Shown here piece by piece: positions 14,156-23,288 of a DNA stretch of 64,000 nucleotides (position 1 is the first letter of the stretch; every line of letters starts with the position of its first letter). Where the stretch lies: positions 124,001 to 188,000 of the forward strand of contig JAWSUF010000002.1 in NCBI GenBank assembly GCA_033549365.1, in the 5' to 3' direction. The translations under genes and the position numbers were made by a program. A model generated the notes under the pieces. It was not told the origin of the DNA and made no database searches. It saw only the letters and a list, made by a program, of their open reading frames with translations. Source of the stretch: Acidobacteriota bacterium (lineage in GTDB: Bacteria > Acidobacteriota > Aminicenantia > Aminicenantales > Saccharicenantaceae).

Positions 14156-16450
14156 TTAGGAGAGGATTTCGCGGAGGCGGTCGGCGCCGGCCGTGCCGCT
14201 GTTGAACAGGCGGCAGTCGACGGTTTCGAGAAGCCTCCGGAAAAACGCCTTCTGCTGATCGATCCGCTCCTGCGTCCGGACCAAAAGATGAGGATTGAAG
14301 AACGGCGTCTCTCCCGCCTCCAGAATCCTCAGGGCCTCGTCCCTCTCCAGCTTGACGTCGGCGGGCGACACGGCGTCGTTTCTCAGGATGAAGATCCAGC
14401 GCAGGGCGGTCTTCCGGACACAACCGGCCGATCCCCCGATCCAGACCGGATCGAGCAGGGCATGGGCGTCCTTTGAGGCCTTATAGCAATAGGGCGATCC
14501 GCGGTCCAGGCGGCAGTCCTCGCCGCGCAGGCAGGCGTCATCCCGGCAGTCTTCCTTGCGGGTGACGACGTTCTCGCACTTGCTCGAATCGAAAAGCGGC
14601 GCCAGCTTATCGAAGGATTCGACGCTCACGGTCGGGATGAAGAGCTTCCGTTCGACGGCGTCGGCCGCCGGAACGCCGTTCGTGAATCGCACGAACACGG
14701 CCTCGTTCGAATGAAGACGGAAACGTTCGTCCTTGATGAGATCGAAGAACAGCTCGGTTTTTTTCGTTCCCGGAGGGCCGACGAGCAGAACACCCTTGCC
14801 GTCGATGTCCGCCGACATGCCGCGCACGGCATGGGCGCCGAACATCCTCTCGCCCACGTCCATAACCAGGCCGAGGGCCAAATTCCGCAACGGGCCGTAG
14901 GCGTCGCAGTTGACCAGGATGCCGGTATTCGTTTCGGGATGGTAAAAGGCGCGCGGCTCGCGGCCCGGAATGCCGTCCACGGCGGTGATGACGCCGTGCG
15001 GTTTGAGGTCGTCGTCGAGCGGAGCCGGATACCAGTTCTCCATCCAGAAATCGTTGAGATGGGGGACGTTCGTCCGCAGCCGCACGACGGCTCCGTTGAT
15101 GTTGGCATTCCACTCGAACATGTTCTCGCGTTCGAGGCGGCTCTCGATCTCGGCCAGAAGCGAGTCGCGAAGCGGTGCGTCGATGGGCGATTCGACGGTC
15201 ACGGCCTTCCGTGTCCGCGTCACGGCGTTCTGGAGCGCCACGCGCCGGACCTTCTTCGATGTCTTGAGCTTGGCCATGGCCTCGACGATCCGATCCAGCC
15301 CCTTCTCGAGGTTCTCCATGCTCGTGGCGTAGGAGATGCGGATATAATCGTCGGCGCCGAAGGCGTCGCCCGGCACGATGGCCGTCCGGGCCTCCCTCAG
15401 AAGGTAATAGGCCAAGCCGTAAGAGTTGCGGATGGGCGATCCGTTGAATTCCTTGTTGAAACACGATCGGACATTGGGAAACAGATAGAAGGCGCCCTGG
15501 GGGTTGAAACAGGAAACACCCGGGATCGTCCGCAGCTTCATCAGGCAGTAATTCCGCCGCCTCTGAAATTCCGAGACCATCCGCGAGACTTCATGTTGCG
15601 GCCCGGCCCATGCTTCGGCGGCCGCCTTCTGGGCGATGGAGCAGGCGTTCGAGGTCGAGTGGCTCTGGATCTTGGACATGCCCCCGATCACGGCGGCCGG
15701 ACCGGCGGCGAAACCGATGCGCCATCCCGTCATGGAGTAGGATTTCGAGACGCCGTTGACGAGCACGGTTTTCTTCCGGATGTCCTCGCCCAGCCCGGGG
15801 AAGCTCGTGAACCGGAAGCCGTCATAGACGAGCTTGTCGTAGATTTCGTCGGCGATGACGAAGATGTCCTCCTCGCGGACGACCTGGGCCAGGGCTTCGA
15901 GCTGCTCCCGGCTATAGGCCGATCCGGTCGGATTCGAAGGGTTGTTGAGGATGAGGGCCCGCGTGGCCGGCGTCACGGCCGCACGAAGATCTTCGGGCGT
16001 CAGCAGGAATCCGTCCTCCTCCCGCGTCGGGACGACGACCGGCTTTCCCTTGGCCAGGCGGACGCACTCGGGATAGGTGACCCAATACGGCGCGGGAATG
16101 ATGACCTCGTCGCCGTCGTTGACCAGGGCCTGGACGAGGTGGTAGAGCGAATTTTTCGCTCCGGGCGAGACGATGATCTCATTGGCCGCGTATTCCAGGC
16201 CGTAGTCTTCCTTCAACCGTTTGATGATCGCTTTCTTAAGCTCCGGGATTCCGTCGTTCTGGGTGTAGCGGGTGAAGTTTTCGCGGATGGCCCGGATGCC
16301 GGCCTCCTTGGCGTTTTCCGGCGTCGGGAAATCGGGCTCTCCGACGCTGAGGTCGATGACGTCGAGGCCCTCGGCCTTCATGCTCTTGGCTTTGGCCGAG
16401 ATCTTGAGAGTCGGGGATGATGCGATCTGGGTGACTTTATCGGAGACCAT
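14156..16450 (-). CDS. Fusion: class I aspartate-type aminotransferase + HprK-like P-loop domain
   Basis: 764 aa in one uninterrupted frame. Residues 1-395 are a complete PLP fold-type I aspartate aminotransferase: NNPSNPTG near 169-176, the DEIYDKLVYDG segment, the PLP lysine K236 in NGVSKSYSMTGWR, and RISYATS near the end. After a basic linker (395-420), residues ~430-764 form a second domain with LLVGPPGTKKTELFF (P-loop 558-566, ending KTE as in HPr kinase GKSE) and a cysteine cluster at 625, 635, 640, 646 and 655. The second domain looks HprK/PEPCK-like; its substrate is unknown. The flotillin gene ends 15 bases upstream. Confidence 0.85.
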   Translation of the reverse strand: MVSDKVTQIASSPTLKISAKAKSMKAEGLDVIDLSVGEPDFPTPENAKEAGIRAIRENFTRYTQNDGIPELKKAIIKRLKEDYGLEYAANEIIVSPGAKNSLYHLVQALVNDGDEVIIPAPYWVTYPECVRLAKGKPVVVPTREEDGFLLTPEDLRAAVTPATRALILNNPSNPTGSAYSREQLEALAQVVREEDIFVIADEIYDKLVYDGFRFTSFPGLGEDIRKKTVLVNGVSKSYSMTGWRIGFAAGPAAVIGGMSKIQSHSTSNACSIAQKAAAEAWAGPQHEVSRMVSEFQRRRNYCLMKLRTIPGVSCFNPQGAFYLFPNVRSCFNKEFNGSPIRNSYGLAYYLLREARTAIVPGDAFGADDYIRISYATSMENLEKGLDRIVEAMAKLKTSKKVRRVALQNAVTRTRKAVTVESPIDAPLRDSLLAEIESRLERENMFEWNANINGAVVRLRTNVPHLNDFWMENWYPAPLDDDLKPHGVITAVDGIPGREPRAFYHPETNTGILVNCDAYGPLRNLALGLVMDVGERMFGAHAVRGMSADIDGKGVLLVGPPGTKKTELFFDLIKDERFRLHSNEAVFVRFTNGVPAADAVERKLFIPTVSVESFDKLAPLFDSSKCENVVTRKEDCRDDACLRGEDCRLDRGSPYCYKASKDAHALLDPVWIGGSAGCVRKTALRWIFILRNDAVSPADVKLERDEALRILEAGETPFFNPHLLVRTQERIDQQKAFFRRLLETVDCRLFNSGTAGADRLREILS

Positions 16451-16465
16451 GGTGCGCCTGCCCGG

Positions 16466-17887
16466 TCATGCCTTGGGCTTCGTCTCCTTGGCCGGCTCGG
16501 GGTTCAGCTTGTTCTTGAGGAACTTGCGGATGTCGGCGCCGGTCAGGGATTCGACGACGTCGGGCATCTGGGCCAGGATTTCGGCCACCTGGCCGGTGAT
16601 CTTGGACGTTCCCAGACCTTTATCTCCTCCTCCGCCGACGATGACGATCTTGTCGACCTTCGACAGCGGTTCGGAGACGGCCCGGGCGATTTCCGGAAGA
16701 GCTTTGATATAGGTGTCCATGACCGCGGCGTCGCTGTAAGCCTTCCAGGCCTCGGCCTTCTTGGCCATGGCTTCCGCCTCGGCCAAACCCCGGGAACGGA
16801 GCTGTTCGGCTTCGGCTTTTCCCTGGGCTTTCAGGGCTTCGGCCTTGCCGCGGGCTTCGGCAAAAATCCGGAACTCCTCGGCTTCGGCCTCGGCCTTGAC
16901 CTGGTATTTGCGGGCGTCGGCCGGCTTGATGACGGTCGAGTTGAGTTCCTTTTCGCGACGGGCGATCTCGAGTTCCTCGGTTTTGATGGCCTCTTCCTTC
17001 TCGATCTGGCGGACCTTGGCTTCCTGCTTACGGATTTCCTGGTTCAGGCGGTGGCGCTCGAGTTCATAGGAGAAATCGGCCTGGGCTTTCTTGACGTTGA
17101 CGGCGGTCTGGGACTCGGCCTTTTTCGCCTCGTTCTCCCACTGGGCTTTGGCGATCTGGGCTTCGGCGGCCAGACGGGCGACCTCGGCTTCCTTGCGGGC
17201 CTGGGACGACTTGATGACGGCTTCCTTCTCGGTTTCGGCCTGGGCGATGGAAGCGTCGCGCTTGGCCGCGGCGATCTGGGGGCGGCTCAGCGAGTCGATA
17301 TATCCCTGGGTGTCGCTGATGTCACGGAGCGTGAAGGACAGCATGACCAGGCCCATCCGGTTGAAGTCCTCTTTAACGGCCTTGACGACCCGTGAGGAGA
17401 ACTCCTGCCGGCCCCTGAAAAGTTCCTCGACCGTCATGGAGCCGATCGCCTCACGGACTTTGCCCTCGAGGACGCTCACGGCCACGTCGCGGATGCCGTC
17501 GCGCCCGACGCCGAGGAACTGTTCGGCGGCCAGGTGGATGGCTTCCTCGGAGGAATTGAGTTTGACCTGGGCCGAAGCTTCAGCCAGGATGGGCACGCCG
17601 CCGTGGGTCAGGACTTCAGGTGTCCGGATGTTGAGCGGCAGGACATCCATGGGCAGGACATCGACGGATTCGATGAACGGGAGAACCAGCGTTCCGCCGC
17701 CCAGACGGTAGCGGTAGCCGATTTTCCGCCGCACACCGTCTTTGACCAGAGTGCGTTTTCGGCCGCCCGATATGATCAGGGCTTCATTGGGCCCCACTTT
17801 GCGATATTGCTTGGCCAACAGAAGGCTGAGAAGCGCGAGAAAGAGGATGATGATGCCGGCCGGAATGAGCCAGGACAAAAATGCCAT
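16466..17887 (-). CDS. Flotillin-family membrane scaffold protein
   Basis: 473 aa. An N-terminal membrane anchor (residues 4-26) is followed by an SPFH/PHB domain (about 30-200) with GVPILAEASAQVKL and YIDSLSRPQIAAAKRDASIAQAETEKEA. Then comes a long Ala/Glu/Lys-rich coiled coil (about 205-400) of the flotillin type and a short C-terminal part. Flotillins mark ordered membrane domains. The start follows GAGGAGG at a good distance. The aminotransferase/HprK fusion lies 15 bases downstream on the same strand. Confidence 0.9.
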   Translation of the reverse strand: MAFLSWLIPAGIIILFLALLSLLLAKQYRKVGPNEALIISGGRKRTLVKDGVRRKIGYRYRLGGGTLVLPFIESVDVLPMDVLPLNIRTPEVLTHGGVPILAEASAQVKLNSSEEAIHLAAEQFLGVGRDGIRDVAVSVLEGKVREAIGSMTVEELFRGRQEFSSRVVKAVKEDFNRMGLVMLSFTLRDISDTQGYIDSLSRPQIAAAKRDASIAQAETEKEAVIKSSQARKEAEVARLAAEAQIAKAQWENEAKKAESQTAVNVKKAQADFSYELERHRLNQEIRKQEAKVRQIEKEEAIKTEELEIARREKELNSTVIKPADARKYQVKAEAEAEEFRIFAEARGKAEALKAQGKAEAEQLRSRGLAEAEAMAKKAEAWKAYSDAAVMDTYIKALPEIARAVSEPLSKVDKIVIVGGGGDKGLGTSKITGQVAEILAQMPDVVESLTGADIRKFLKNKLNPEPAKETKPKA

Positions 17888-17993
17888 GACGACCTCCTCA
17901 ATAATTCAAGCCGCTTGGTTGAAAAAAATGGAAACCGCGCCTTGAAACAAGATATTATCCATCCTCCCCCGGAAAGTCAAGCCGCCGGCGGTG

Positions 17994-18680
17994 TCAGTCG
18001 AAGAAGGCGTAGCGGAGGATGTGGAAAAAGGCGGCCAGGCCGTCCTTCCAGCCGATCTTTTTGCCTTCCGAGTAGTCGCGGCCGCTGTAGGAGATGGGCA
18101 CCTCGTAGATGCGGCATTTGAGCTTGGCCAGCTTCAGGGTGACTTCGGGTTCGAAGCCGAAACGGTTGGATTTCAGCGTGATTTTTTTCAGGACGCCGGC
18201 CCGGAAAACCTTGTAGCAGGTTTCCATATCGGTCAGGTTCAGATTGGAGAAAACATTGGAGAGCGTCGTCAGGAACTTGTTGCCGACGTAATGCCAGAAA
18301 AAAAACACCCGGTGGGGACCGCCCAGGAAACGCGAGCCGTAGACGGCGTCGGCCCGGCCGTCGAGAATCGGTCCCAGCAGAACCGGATATTCGGCCGGGT
18401 TGTACTCGAGATCGGCGTCCTGAATGAGAATGATATCCCCTTCGGCCTCGGCGAATCCCCGCCGCAAAGCCGCGCCCTTGCCGGCGTTTTTCGGCTGATA
18501 AAAAACGCGGACGCCGGGCAGGTCCAGCTTTTCCAGGATGTCCCGCGTCCCGTCCGTCGAACAGTCGTCGACGACGACGATCTCCGTTTCGAGACCCGTC
18601 GGGAATTCCCGGACCCGTCTCAGGATTTCGTGCAGGGTGTTCCGTTCATTGTAGACGGGAATCACAACCGAGAGTTTCAT
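17994..18680 (-). CDS. Family 2 glycosyltransferase (DPM1/ArnC-like)
   Basis: 228 aa, a soluble GT-A fold with no membrane helices. [32 protein letters not shown] and the DXD-like QDADLEY are all present, and the C-terminal half has GSRFLGG and ETCYKVFR as in dolichyl-/polyprenyl-phosphate sugar transferases. It probably transfers a nucleotide sugar to a lipid or glycan precursor. Its ATG overlaps the stop of the UDP-xylose synthase gene (ATGA), so the two are coupled and may share a pathway. Acceptor unknown. Confidence 0.88.
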   Translation of the reverse strand: MKLSVVIPVYNERNTLHEILRRVREFPTGLETEIVVVDDCSTDGTRDILEKLDLPGVRVFYQPKNAGKGAALRRGFAEAEGDIILIQDADLEYNPAEYPVLLGPILDGRADAVYGSRFLGGPHRVFFFWHYVGNKFLTTLSNVFSNLNLTDMETCYKVFRAGVLKKITLKSNRFGFEPEVTLKLAKLKCRIYEVPISYSGRDYSEGKKIGWKDGLAAFFHILRYAFFD

Positions 18681-19606
18681 AGGTTTTTCCTGAAATAGTC
18701 GATCGTCCGGCTCAGCCCCTCGTCAAGGCCGATCCGGGGCTCCCAGTCCAGCTTTTCCCGGGCCAGCGTGATATCGGGCTGCCGGCGCACCGGGTCGTCC
18801 GAAGGCAGCGGGCGGCGGACGATTTTCGACGCGCTCCCCGTCAGCCGAAGCACGCTTTCGGCCAGTTCCATGATCGTGAATTCGTTCGGGTTGCCGACAT
18901 TGACCGGTGTTGTCAGGTTCTCCGCGCCCATCAGACGGCGCAAAACGTCGATGAGATCGGAGACATAGCAGAATGACCGGGTTTGGCTTCCGTCTCCGTA
19001 AACCGTCAGGGGTTCGCCCTTCAGGGCCTGGACGACGAAATTCGACACGACCCGGCCGTCGTCGACGGCCATGCGGGGCCCGTAGGTATTGAAGATCCTG
19101 GCAATCCGCACGTCGACGGCGTTCGATCGGTGATAATCCGTCATCAACGTCTCGGCGACACGCTTCCCTTCGTCATAACAGCTCCGGATGCCGATGGGGT
19201 TGACGTTGCCCCAATAGCTTTCAGGCTGGGGATGGACCTGGGCGTCGCCGTAGACTTCCGAGGTCGAGGCCAGGAGGATGCGGGCACCCGTCCTCTTGGC
19301 CAGCCCGAGCATGTTGATTGTGCCCATGACATTGGTCTTGACGGTCTTGATGGGGTTGTGTTGGTAGTGGATGGGCGAGGCGGGGCAGGCCAGATGGTAG
19401 ATTTCGTCAACTTCGACGAAAAGCGGGTGGATGATGTCGTGTCGGATGAACTCGAAGTACGGATGGGCGGCCAGGTGGCGGATGTTGTCCTTGGAGCCGG
19501 AAAAGAAGTTGTCGATGCAGACGATGTCGGCGCCGTCGGCGATCAGGGAGTCGCAGAGATGGCTGCCGAGAAACCCGGCGCCCCCCGTGACCAGGATCCT
19601 TTTCAT
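18677..19606 (-). CDS. uxs: UDP-glucuronate decarboxylase (UDP-xylose synthase), extended SDR
   Basis: 309 aa. Rossmann motif GGAGFLGSH at residues 8-16; STSEVYGD; the catalytic Tyr/Lys pair in SCYDEGKR; and the UXS-specific strings [12 protein letters not shown] and [17 protein letters not shown]. It converts UDP-glucuronate to UDP-xylose in the cytosol, a precursor for surface polysaccharide or LPS sugars. It is coupled by ATGA overlaps to rph upstream and the glycosyltransferase downstream. Assignment to UXS rather than dTDP-glucose dehydratase rests on the cited strings. Confidence 0.92.
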   Translation of the reverse strand: MKRILVTGGAGFLGSHLCDSLIADGADIVCIDNFFSGSKDNIRHLAAHPYFEFIRHDIIHPLFVEVDEIYHLACPASPIHYQHNPIKTVKTNVMGTINMLGLAKRTGARILLASTSEVYGDAQVHPQPESYWGNVNPIGIRSCYDEGKRVAETLMTDYHRSNAVDVRIARIFNTYGPRMAVDDGRVVSNFVVQALKGEPLTVYGDGSQTRSFCYVSDLIDVLRRLMGAENLTTPVNVGNPNEFTIMELAESVLRLTGSASKIVRRPLPSDDPVRRQPDITLAREKLDWEPRIGLDEGLSRTIDYFRKNL

Positions 19607-20403
19607 CCCCGCTCCTTTCTCCGCCCGTAAGCCATGAACATCAGGCTCTTTTTTTTCAGGGCGTTTTTCTGGGCCTGGACGAGGCGGGCGATGCCCTTGT
19701 CGGCCAGTTTGAGAAGTCCGGCCAGCTCCTTGCGGGAGAACGGCATTTTTTCGGCGCCGGCCTGAACCTCGACGAGTTGCCCGTCGTCGGTTTCGATGAC
19801 GTTCATGTCCAAACCGGCCCGGAAATCTTCCTCGTAGTCGAGATCGAGAAAGGGCTGCCCGTCGACCAGGCCGACACTGATCCCGGCCACGAGATGCCGC
19901 AGGGGCATGCGGTCGATGAGCCGGGCGTCCATCATTTTCTTCAGAGCCAGGGCCAGAGCGATGCAGCCGACCGTTACCGAGGCCGTCCGGGTGCCGCCGT
20001 CGGCCTGAAGGACGTCGCAGTCGACGATGATCTGCCGCTCCCCGATGGCCGACAGATCGACGGCCGTCCTCAGGGCCCGGCCGAGCAGGCGTTGGATTTC
20101 CATGCTCCGGCCCGAAATGCGTCCCGGGCCGCGTTCACGGGGCGTCCGGCTTTCCGTCGCGCAGGGCAGCATGGCGTATTCCGCCGTCACCCAGCCTTTG
20201 CCCCGCCCTTTGAGAAAGGGCGGCACCCGCTCTTCGACGGTGGCCGCGGCCGCGACCTTGGTGCGGCCGATTTCGATGGAGGCCGAACCATGGGCGAATT
20301 CGAAGACGTCCAGGCGGATCTTGACGGGGCGGAGTTCGTCCGGGCGGCGGTTACCGTCCCGGGACGCGGCGGGTTTTCCTGATGCAGTTTCTTTTTTTTT
20401 CAT
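19603..20403 (-). CDS. rph: Ribonuclease PH
   Basis: 266 aa from ATG 20403 ([10 protein letters not shown]). [38 protein letters not shown] and [19 protein letters not shown] are the RNase PH core; a short basic extension precedes it. It trims tRNA 3' ends with phosphate. A longer frame from 20463 exists but overlaps lpxL; the chosen start overlaps the lpxL stop as ATGA. Its place inside a lipid A/sugar operon is odd for an RNA enzyme, and a Maf/rdgB partner is not next to it. Confidence 0.93.
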   Translation of the reverse strand: MKKKETASGKPAASRDGNRRPDELRPVKIRLDVFEFAHGSASIEIGRTKVAAAATVEERVPPFLKGRGKGWVTAEYAMLPCATESRTPRERGPGRISGRSMEIQRLLGRALRTAVDLSAIGERQIIVDCDVLQADGGTRTASVTVGCIALALALKKMMDARLIDRMPLRHLVAGISVGLVDGQPFLDLDYEEDFRAGLDMNVIETDDGQLVEVQAGAEKMPFSRKELAGLLKLADKGIARLVQAQKNALKKKSLMFMAYGRRKERG

Positions 20404-21299
20404 GGCGACACATCCGAGTTTTTGTGGGGTCGACTCCTCCAGCGGTCGTGAGCCCAGAGCCATTGCTCCGGGGCGTGTCGGATTTCCGTCTCGATCATCT
20501 TAGTGCATATTTGGGTCAATTTCAACACGTCACCGGGCGACCGTCCGGCGGCCTCAAAGGAGACCGGCGGACCCACGACCACGCGGTAGGTTCCGCCGGA
20601 TTCCGGGCGGCCGAAAACCGGCAGGATGGGACAGCCCGCCCTGAGTGCGAGCGCGGCCAGGGCCGGGGTGGTTGAAGCCGGATAACCGAAGAAATCCACG
20701 AAGACCCCCTGGCTTCTGAGAACGTTCTGATCGATGAGGATGGCGGCGATTCCGTTGTTCCGAAGAACCTGCAGAACGGCCCGGGCCGCCCGGGTTTTTT
20801 CGATGACGGCGGCTCCGAAACGTTCCCTGAGAGCCCTCAGGCGGATTTCCAGGGGTGCACTGTCCAAGCGGCGGGCGACGACGCTCAAAGGCCCCAAACG
20901 GGAGACGGCGAAAGAGGCGATTTCCCAGTTTCCGAAATGGCCGGTGAAGACAAGGGCCCCCCGCCCCCGGGCCAGCGCAGCGGCGATATGCTGCCCTCCG
21001 TCAAGACGGATAATATGGCCGAGAGCTGAATCGCTCATGCGGGCCAGCTTGAAGAGATCGAAAACCATGCGGCCGAAGTTTCTGTAGGAGGCCCGGGCGA
21101 TCCTTGCTCTCTCCTCGGGAGAACGTTCGTTCCCGAAAGCTTTCTCCAGGTTGCCGAGGGCGATCCTCCGCCGCCGGCCGTCAAGGAAAAACGCCGATAT
21201 TCCCAGAATATCCCCCGCCGCTCGGCAGAGCCCCCGGGGGAAAATCCCGATGACCGTCTCGAAAAGGCGAAAGGCGCCGACGGCGAGCCGGTCTTTCAC
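20400..21299 (-). CDS. lpxL: Lipid A biosynthesis acyltransferase (LpxL/HtrB family)
   Basis: 299 aa. An N-terminal hydrophobic part is followed by the HX4E catalytic motif HFGNWE (H121, E126), the segment ILIDQNVLRSQGVFVDFFG, and the end EQWLWAHDRWRSRP, all typical of LpxL/LpxM acyltransferases that add secondary acyl chains to lipid A at the inner membrane. Coupled to lpxK (ATGA at 21299-21296) and to rph. Whether it acts as LpxL or LpxM cannot be told from sequence. Confidence 0.9.
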   Translation of the reverse strand: MKDRLAVGAFRLFETVIGIFPRGLCRAAGDILGISAFFLDGRRRRIALGNLEKAFGNERSPEERARIARASYRNFGRMVFDLFKLARMSDSALGHIIRLDGGQHIAAALARGRGALVFTGHFGNWEIASFAVSRLGPLSVVARRLDSAPLEIRLRALRERFGAAVIEKTRAARAVLQVLRNNGIAAILIDQNVLRSQGVFVDFFGYPASTTPALAALALRAGCPILPVFGRPESGGTYRVVVGPPVSFEAAGRSPGDVLKLTQICTKMIETEIRHAPEQWLWAHDRWRSRPHKNSDVSP

Positions 21300-22318
21300 G
21301 ACGAAACTCCCGCGCCGCGCCTTTCGGGGGCGAGAACGGCCAAAACCCGGCGTTTGAATCCGGGATCGATATCGAGGCCGATGCGCAGCGCATAAAGAGG
21401 CGCCGTCGCCGGTTCCCCGATCTTTCCGTCGAGTTTGGAAAGATCCTTCTCCGTCGTTACGACGGCGTCGGGTTTCAGGCGGCCGGCCGTCTTTCGGATC
21501 GACCGGAGCGAGGCCTCGGGGTAAGCGTGATGGTCGGGAAAGACCATGCGCCCGGCGATCGCGGCCCCTGTTTTTTCGAGAAGACGGAAAAAACGTTCGG
21601 GAAAAGCGATCCCGCAGACGGCCAGCACCCGCCGCCCGCTCAGGGCGTCGGGCGGCCGTTCCGCTGTGTCTCCGCTGCGAAGGAGGACGCGCGCCGCCGG
21701 TGTGCAGGAAAAGATATCGACGCCGGGATTTTTCCGTTTCATGCGATCGATCTGCGGACCGGAGCCGGAAGGGATCACGATGACGTCGGCTTGCCGGAGA
21801 GCGCGCGGACCTTCCCGGAGAGAGCGTCCGGCTTCGGGGTTGTGCAGAACAATGTCCAGATCCCGGCGCAGGCGCAGATGTTGAAAGGCGTCGTCAAGAA
21901 CAACGACATCGAATCCGTCCGCGGCCGCAAGGCGGCAGGAGGCCCGGCGGTCGCGCCCGACATAAACGCCGGCTTGCGGGAAAGCCCGGGCGACCATGTG
22001 GGGTTCGTCGCCGCTCTCCCGCCATGTGCCGAACAACGTGCGACCGTCGGAGACAACACCGCCTTTTTTTTCCCAGCGGCCCCTGTATCCCCGGCTGACG
22101 AAGGCTGGCCGGCGGCCGGCGGCCAGGAACAGGGACAGAATCTCCATGGCCAGCGGCGTCTTTCCCGAACCGCCGAAGGCGATGTTGCCCACACTGACCG
22201 CGGGAACGGGGCAGGATGCCGGCTTGAACCGGCCGCTCCCGTACAGGCGCCGTTTGATCCGGCAGACGGCTCTCGAAAAAGGCGAAAACAGGATGGTTGC
22301 GGCGCGCATCGATCCCAA
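21296..22318 (-). CDS. lpxK: Tetraacyldisaccharide 4'-kinase
   Basis: 340 aa. After a membrane-associated N-terminal helix the Walker A variant VGNIAFGGSGKTPLA is the LpxK hallmark, followed by SRGYRGR, VLDDAFQHLRLRRDLDIVL and TTEKDLSKL. It phosphorylates the lipid A disaccharide at the 4' position. First gene of the minus-strand operon lpxK-lpxL-rph-uxs-glycosyltransferase, all joined by 4-base overlaps. The start lies 99 bp from the divergent lipoprotein gene. Confidence 0.93.
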   Translation of the reverse strand: MGSMRAATILFSPFSRAVCRIKRRLYGSGRFKPASCPVPAVSVGNIAFGGSGKTPLAMEILSLFLAAGRRPAFVSRGYRGRWEKKGGVVSDGRTLFGTWRESGDEPHMVARAFPQAGVYVGRDRRASCRLAAADGFDVVVLDDAFQHLRLRRDLDIVLHNPEAGRSLREGPRALRQADVIVIPSGSGPQIDRMKRKNPGVDIFSCTPAARVLLRSGDTAERPPDALSGRRVLAVCGIAFPERFFRLLEKTGAAIAGRMVFPDHHAYPEASLRSIRKTAGRLKPDAVVTTEKDLSKLDGKIGEPATAPLYALRIGLDIDPGFKRRVLAVLAPERRGAGVSS

Positions 22319-22341
22319 GATTATATCAAAACCCCGGTGTC

Positions 22342-22370
22342 TTTACACGATTCGGAGTTTTTCTTATAAT
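22342..22370 (+). promoter_or_regulatory. Promoter of the lipoprotein gene
   Basis: TTTACA (22342-22347), a 17-base spacer and TATAAT (22365-22370). The leader is about 40 nt and contains AAGGAGGA before the ATG at 22417, plus a small hairpin (ACCGA/TCGGT). Confidence 0.65.
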
Positions 22371-22416
22371 GAGTCAACCGAGATTCTTTTTCGGTGGATA
22401 AGGAGGAATTGTCGTT

Positions 22417-23280
22417 ATGAAGAAAACAGCCTTGATTGTCTTGATGATCGCGATCCTGGCGGCGGGCTTTTCCTGCGCCAAGAAATCCCAGGTCAAAGGC
22501 GTGGACATCGGCGTCGAGTTTTCCGAGAAAAACCTGACGGACAATCTGATGACCGATGTCTTCTATACGTGGAAAACGTCCTCGGAATTTGAAAAACTGG
22601 ATCAGGATTACAGCGTGTTCGTCCATTTCTGGCACGGCGCAAACCTGTTGATTCAGGATGACTATGTTCCCGAGGTGCCGACTTCCCAGTGGGAACCCAA
22701 TCAGGAATACACGGTTCAGAGACGCATCTACATCCCCCCGTTCATCGATGAATTCGATCCCCGGTTCCGGGGCGAGGAGACGCTTCGGCTGTCCGTCGGC
22801 CTGCATTCCCCCTACGATGTCGCCGGCAAATCGAAACTGGAAGTCCTGAACAGGAACTATAAAGTCACCCTCCCTCCCCCCGATACGCCCGAGGTCATCT
22901 ATGAGTCCGGCTGGTACAACCTGGAGATCGAACCCGGGTCCTATCTCAAGCAATGGCGGTGGACGGAGCAGGAAGCCCGCTGTCTGATCGACAATCCGCA
23001 CCGCGACGCCCTGCTCGTCATCCGGGGCGGCGTCAACCCCGAGGCCGTCAAGGATCAGAGGGTCATTTTCAAGATCAACGACCTCGTGCTGGATGAATTC
23101 ATTCCCGAAGAAAGCCATTTCGAAAAGTCTTATCCGATCAAAAAGGAAATGCTGGGCGACGGCGACGAATTTCACCTGATCATCGCCACGGATAAGACAT
23201 TCCGTCCGGCCGATATTATTCCGAGGTCCCAGGACGACCGCGTCCTCGGAATCCAGATCGGCTTCATCTACTTCAGGTAG
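22417..23280 (+). CDS. Uncharacterised lipoprotein
   Basis: 287 aa. The signal peptide ends in a lipobox-like AAGFSC (Cys near residue 20), so it is probably lipid-anchored. The rest is beta-rich and soluble: an N-terminal half with FYTWKTSSEFEKL and VFVHFWHGANLL, which resembles immunoglobulin-like modules, and a C-terminal half with SGWYNLE, QWRWTEQEA and a final DDRVLGIQIGFIYFR. No family recognised. It has its own promoter and strong ribosome site and is convergent with comEC. The VFVHF wording recalls proteins that describe glycosyltransferase-associated membrane modules, but this is weak. Confidence 0.8.
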   Translation: MKKTALIVLMIAILAAGFSCAKKSQVKGVDIGVEFSEKNLTDNLMTDVFYTWKTSSEFEKLDQDYSVFVHFWHGANLLIQDDYVPEVPTSQWEPNQEYTVQRRIYIPPFIDEFDPRFRGEETLRLSVGLHSPYDVAGKSKLEVLNRNYKVTLPPPDTPEVIYESGWYNLEIEPGSYLKQWRWTEQEARCLIDNPHRDALLVIRGGVNPEAVKDQRVIFKINDLVLDEFIPEESHFEKSYPIKKEMLGDGDEFHLIIATDKTFRPADIIPRSQDDRVLGIQIGFIYFR

Positions 23281-23288
23281 GGCGATGT

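Noticed and set aside
14711-16420. 569-codon open frame antisense to the aminotransferase fusion
   Set aside because: No recognisable domain; the codon pattern follows the real gene on the other strand.
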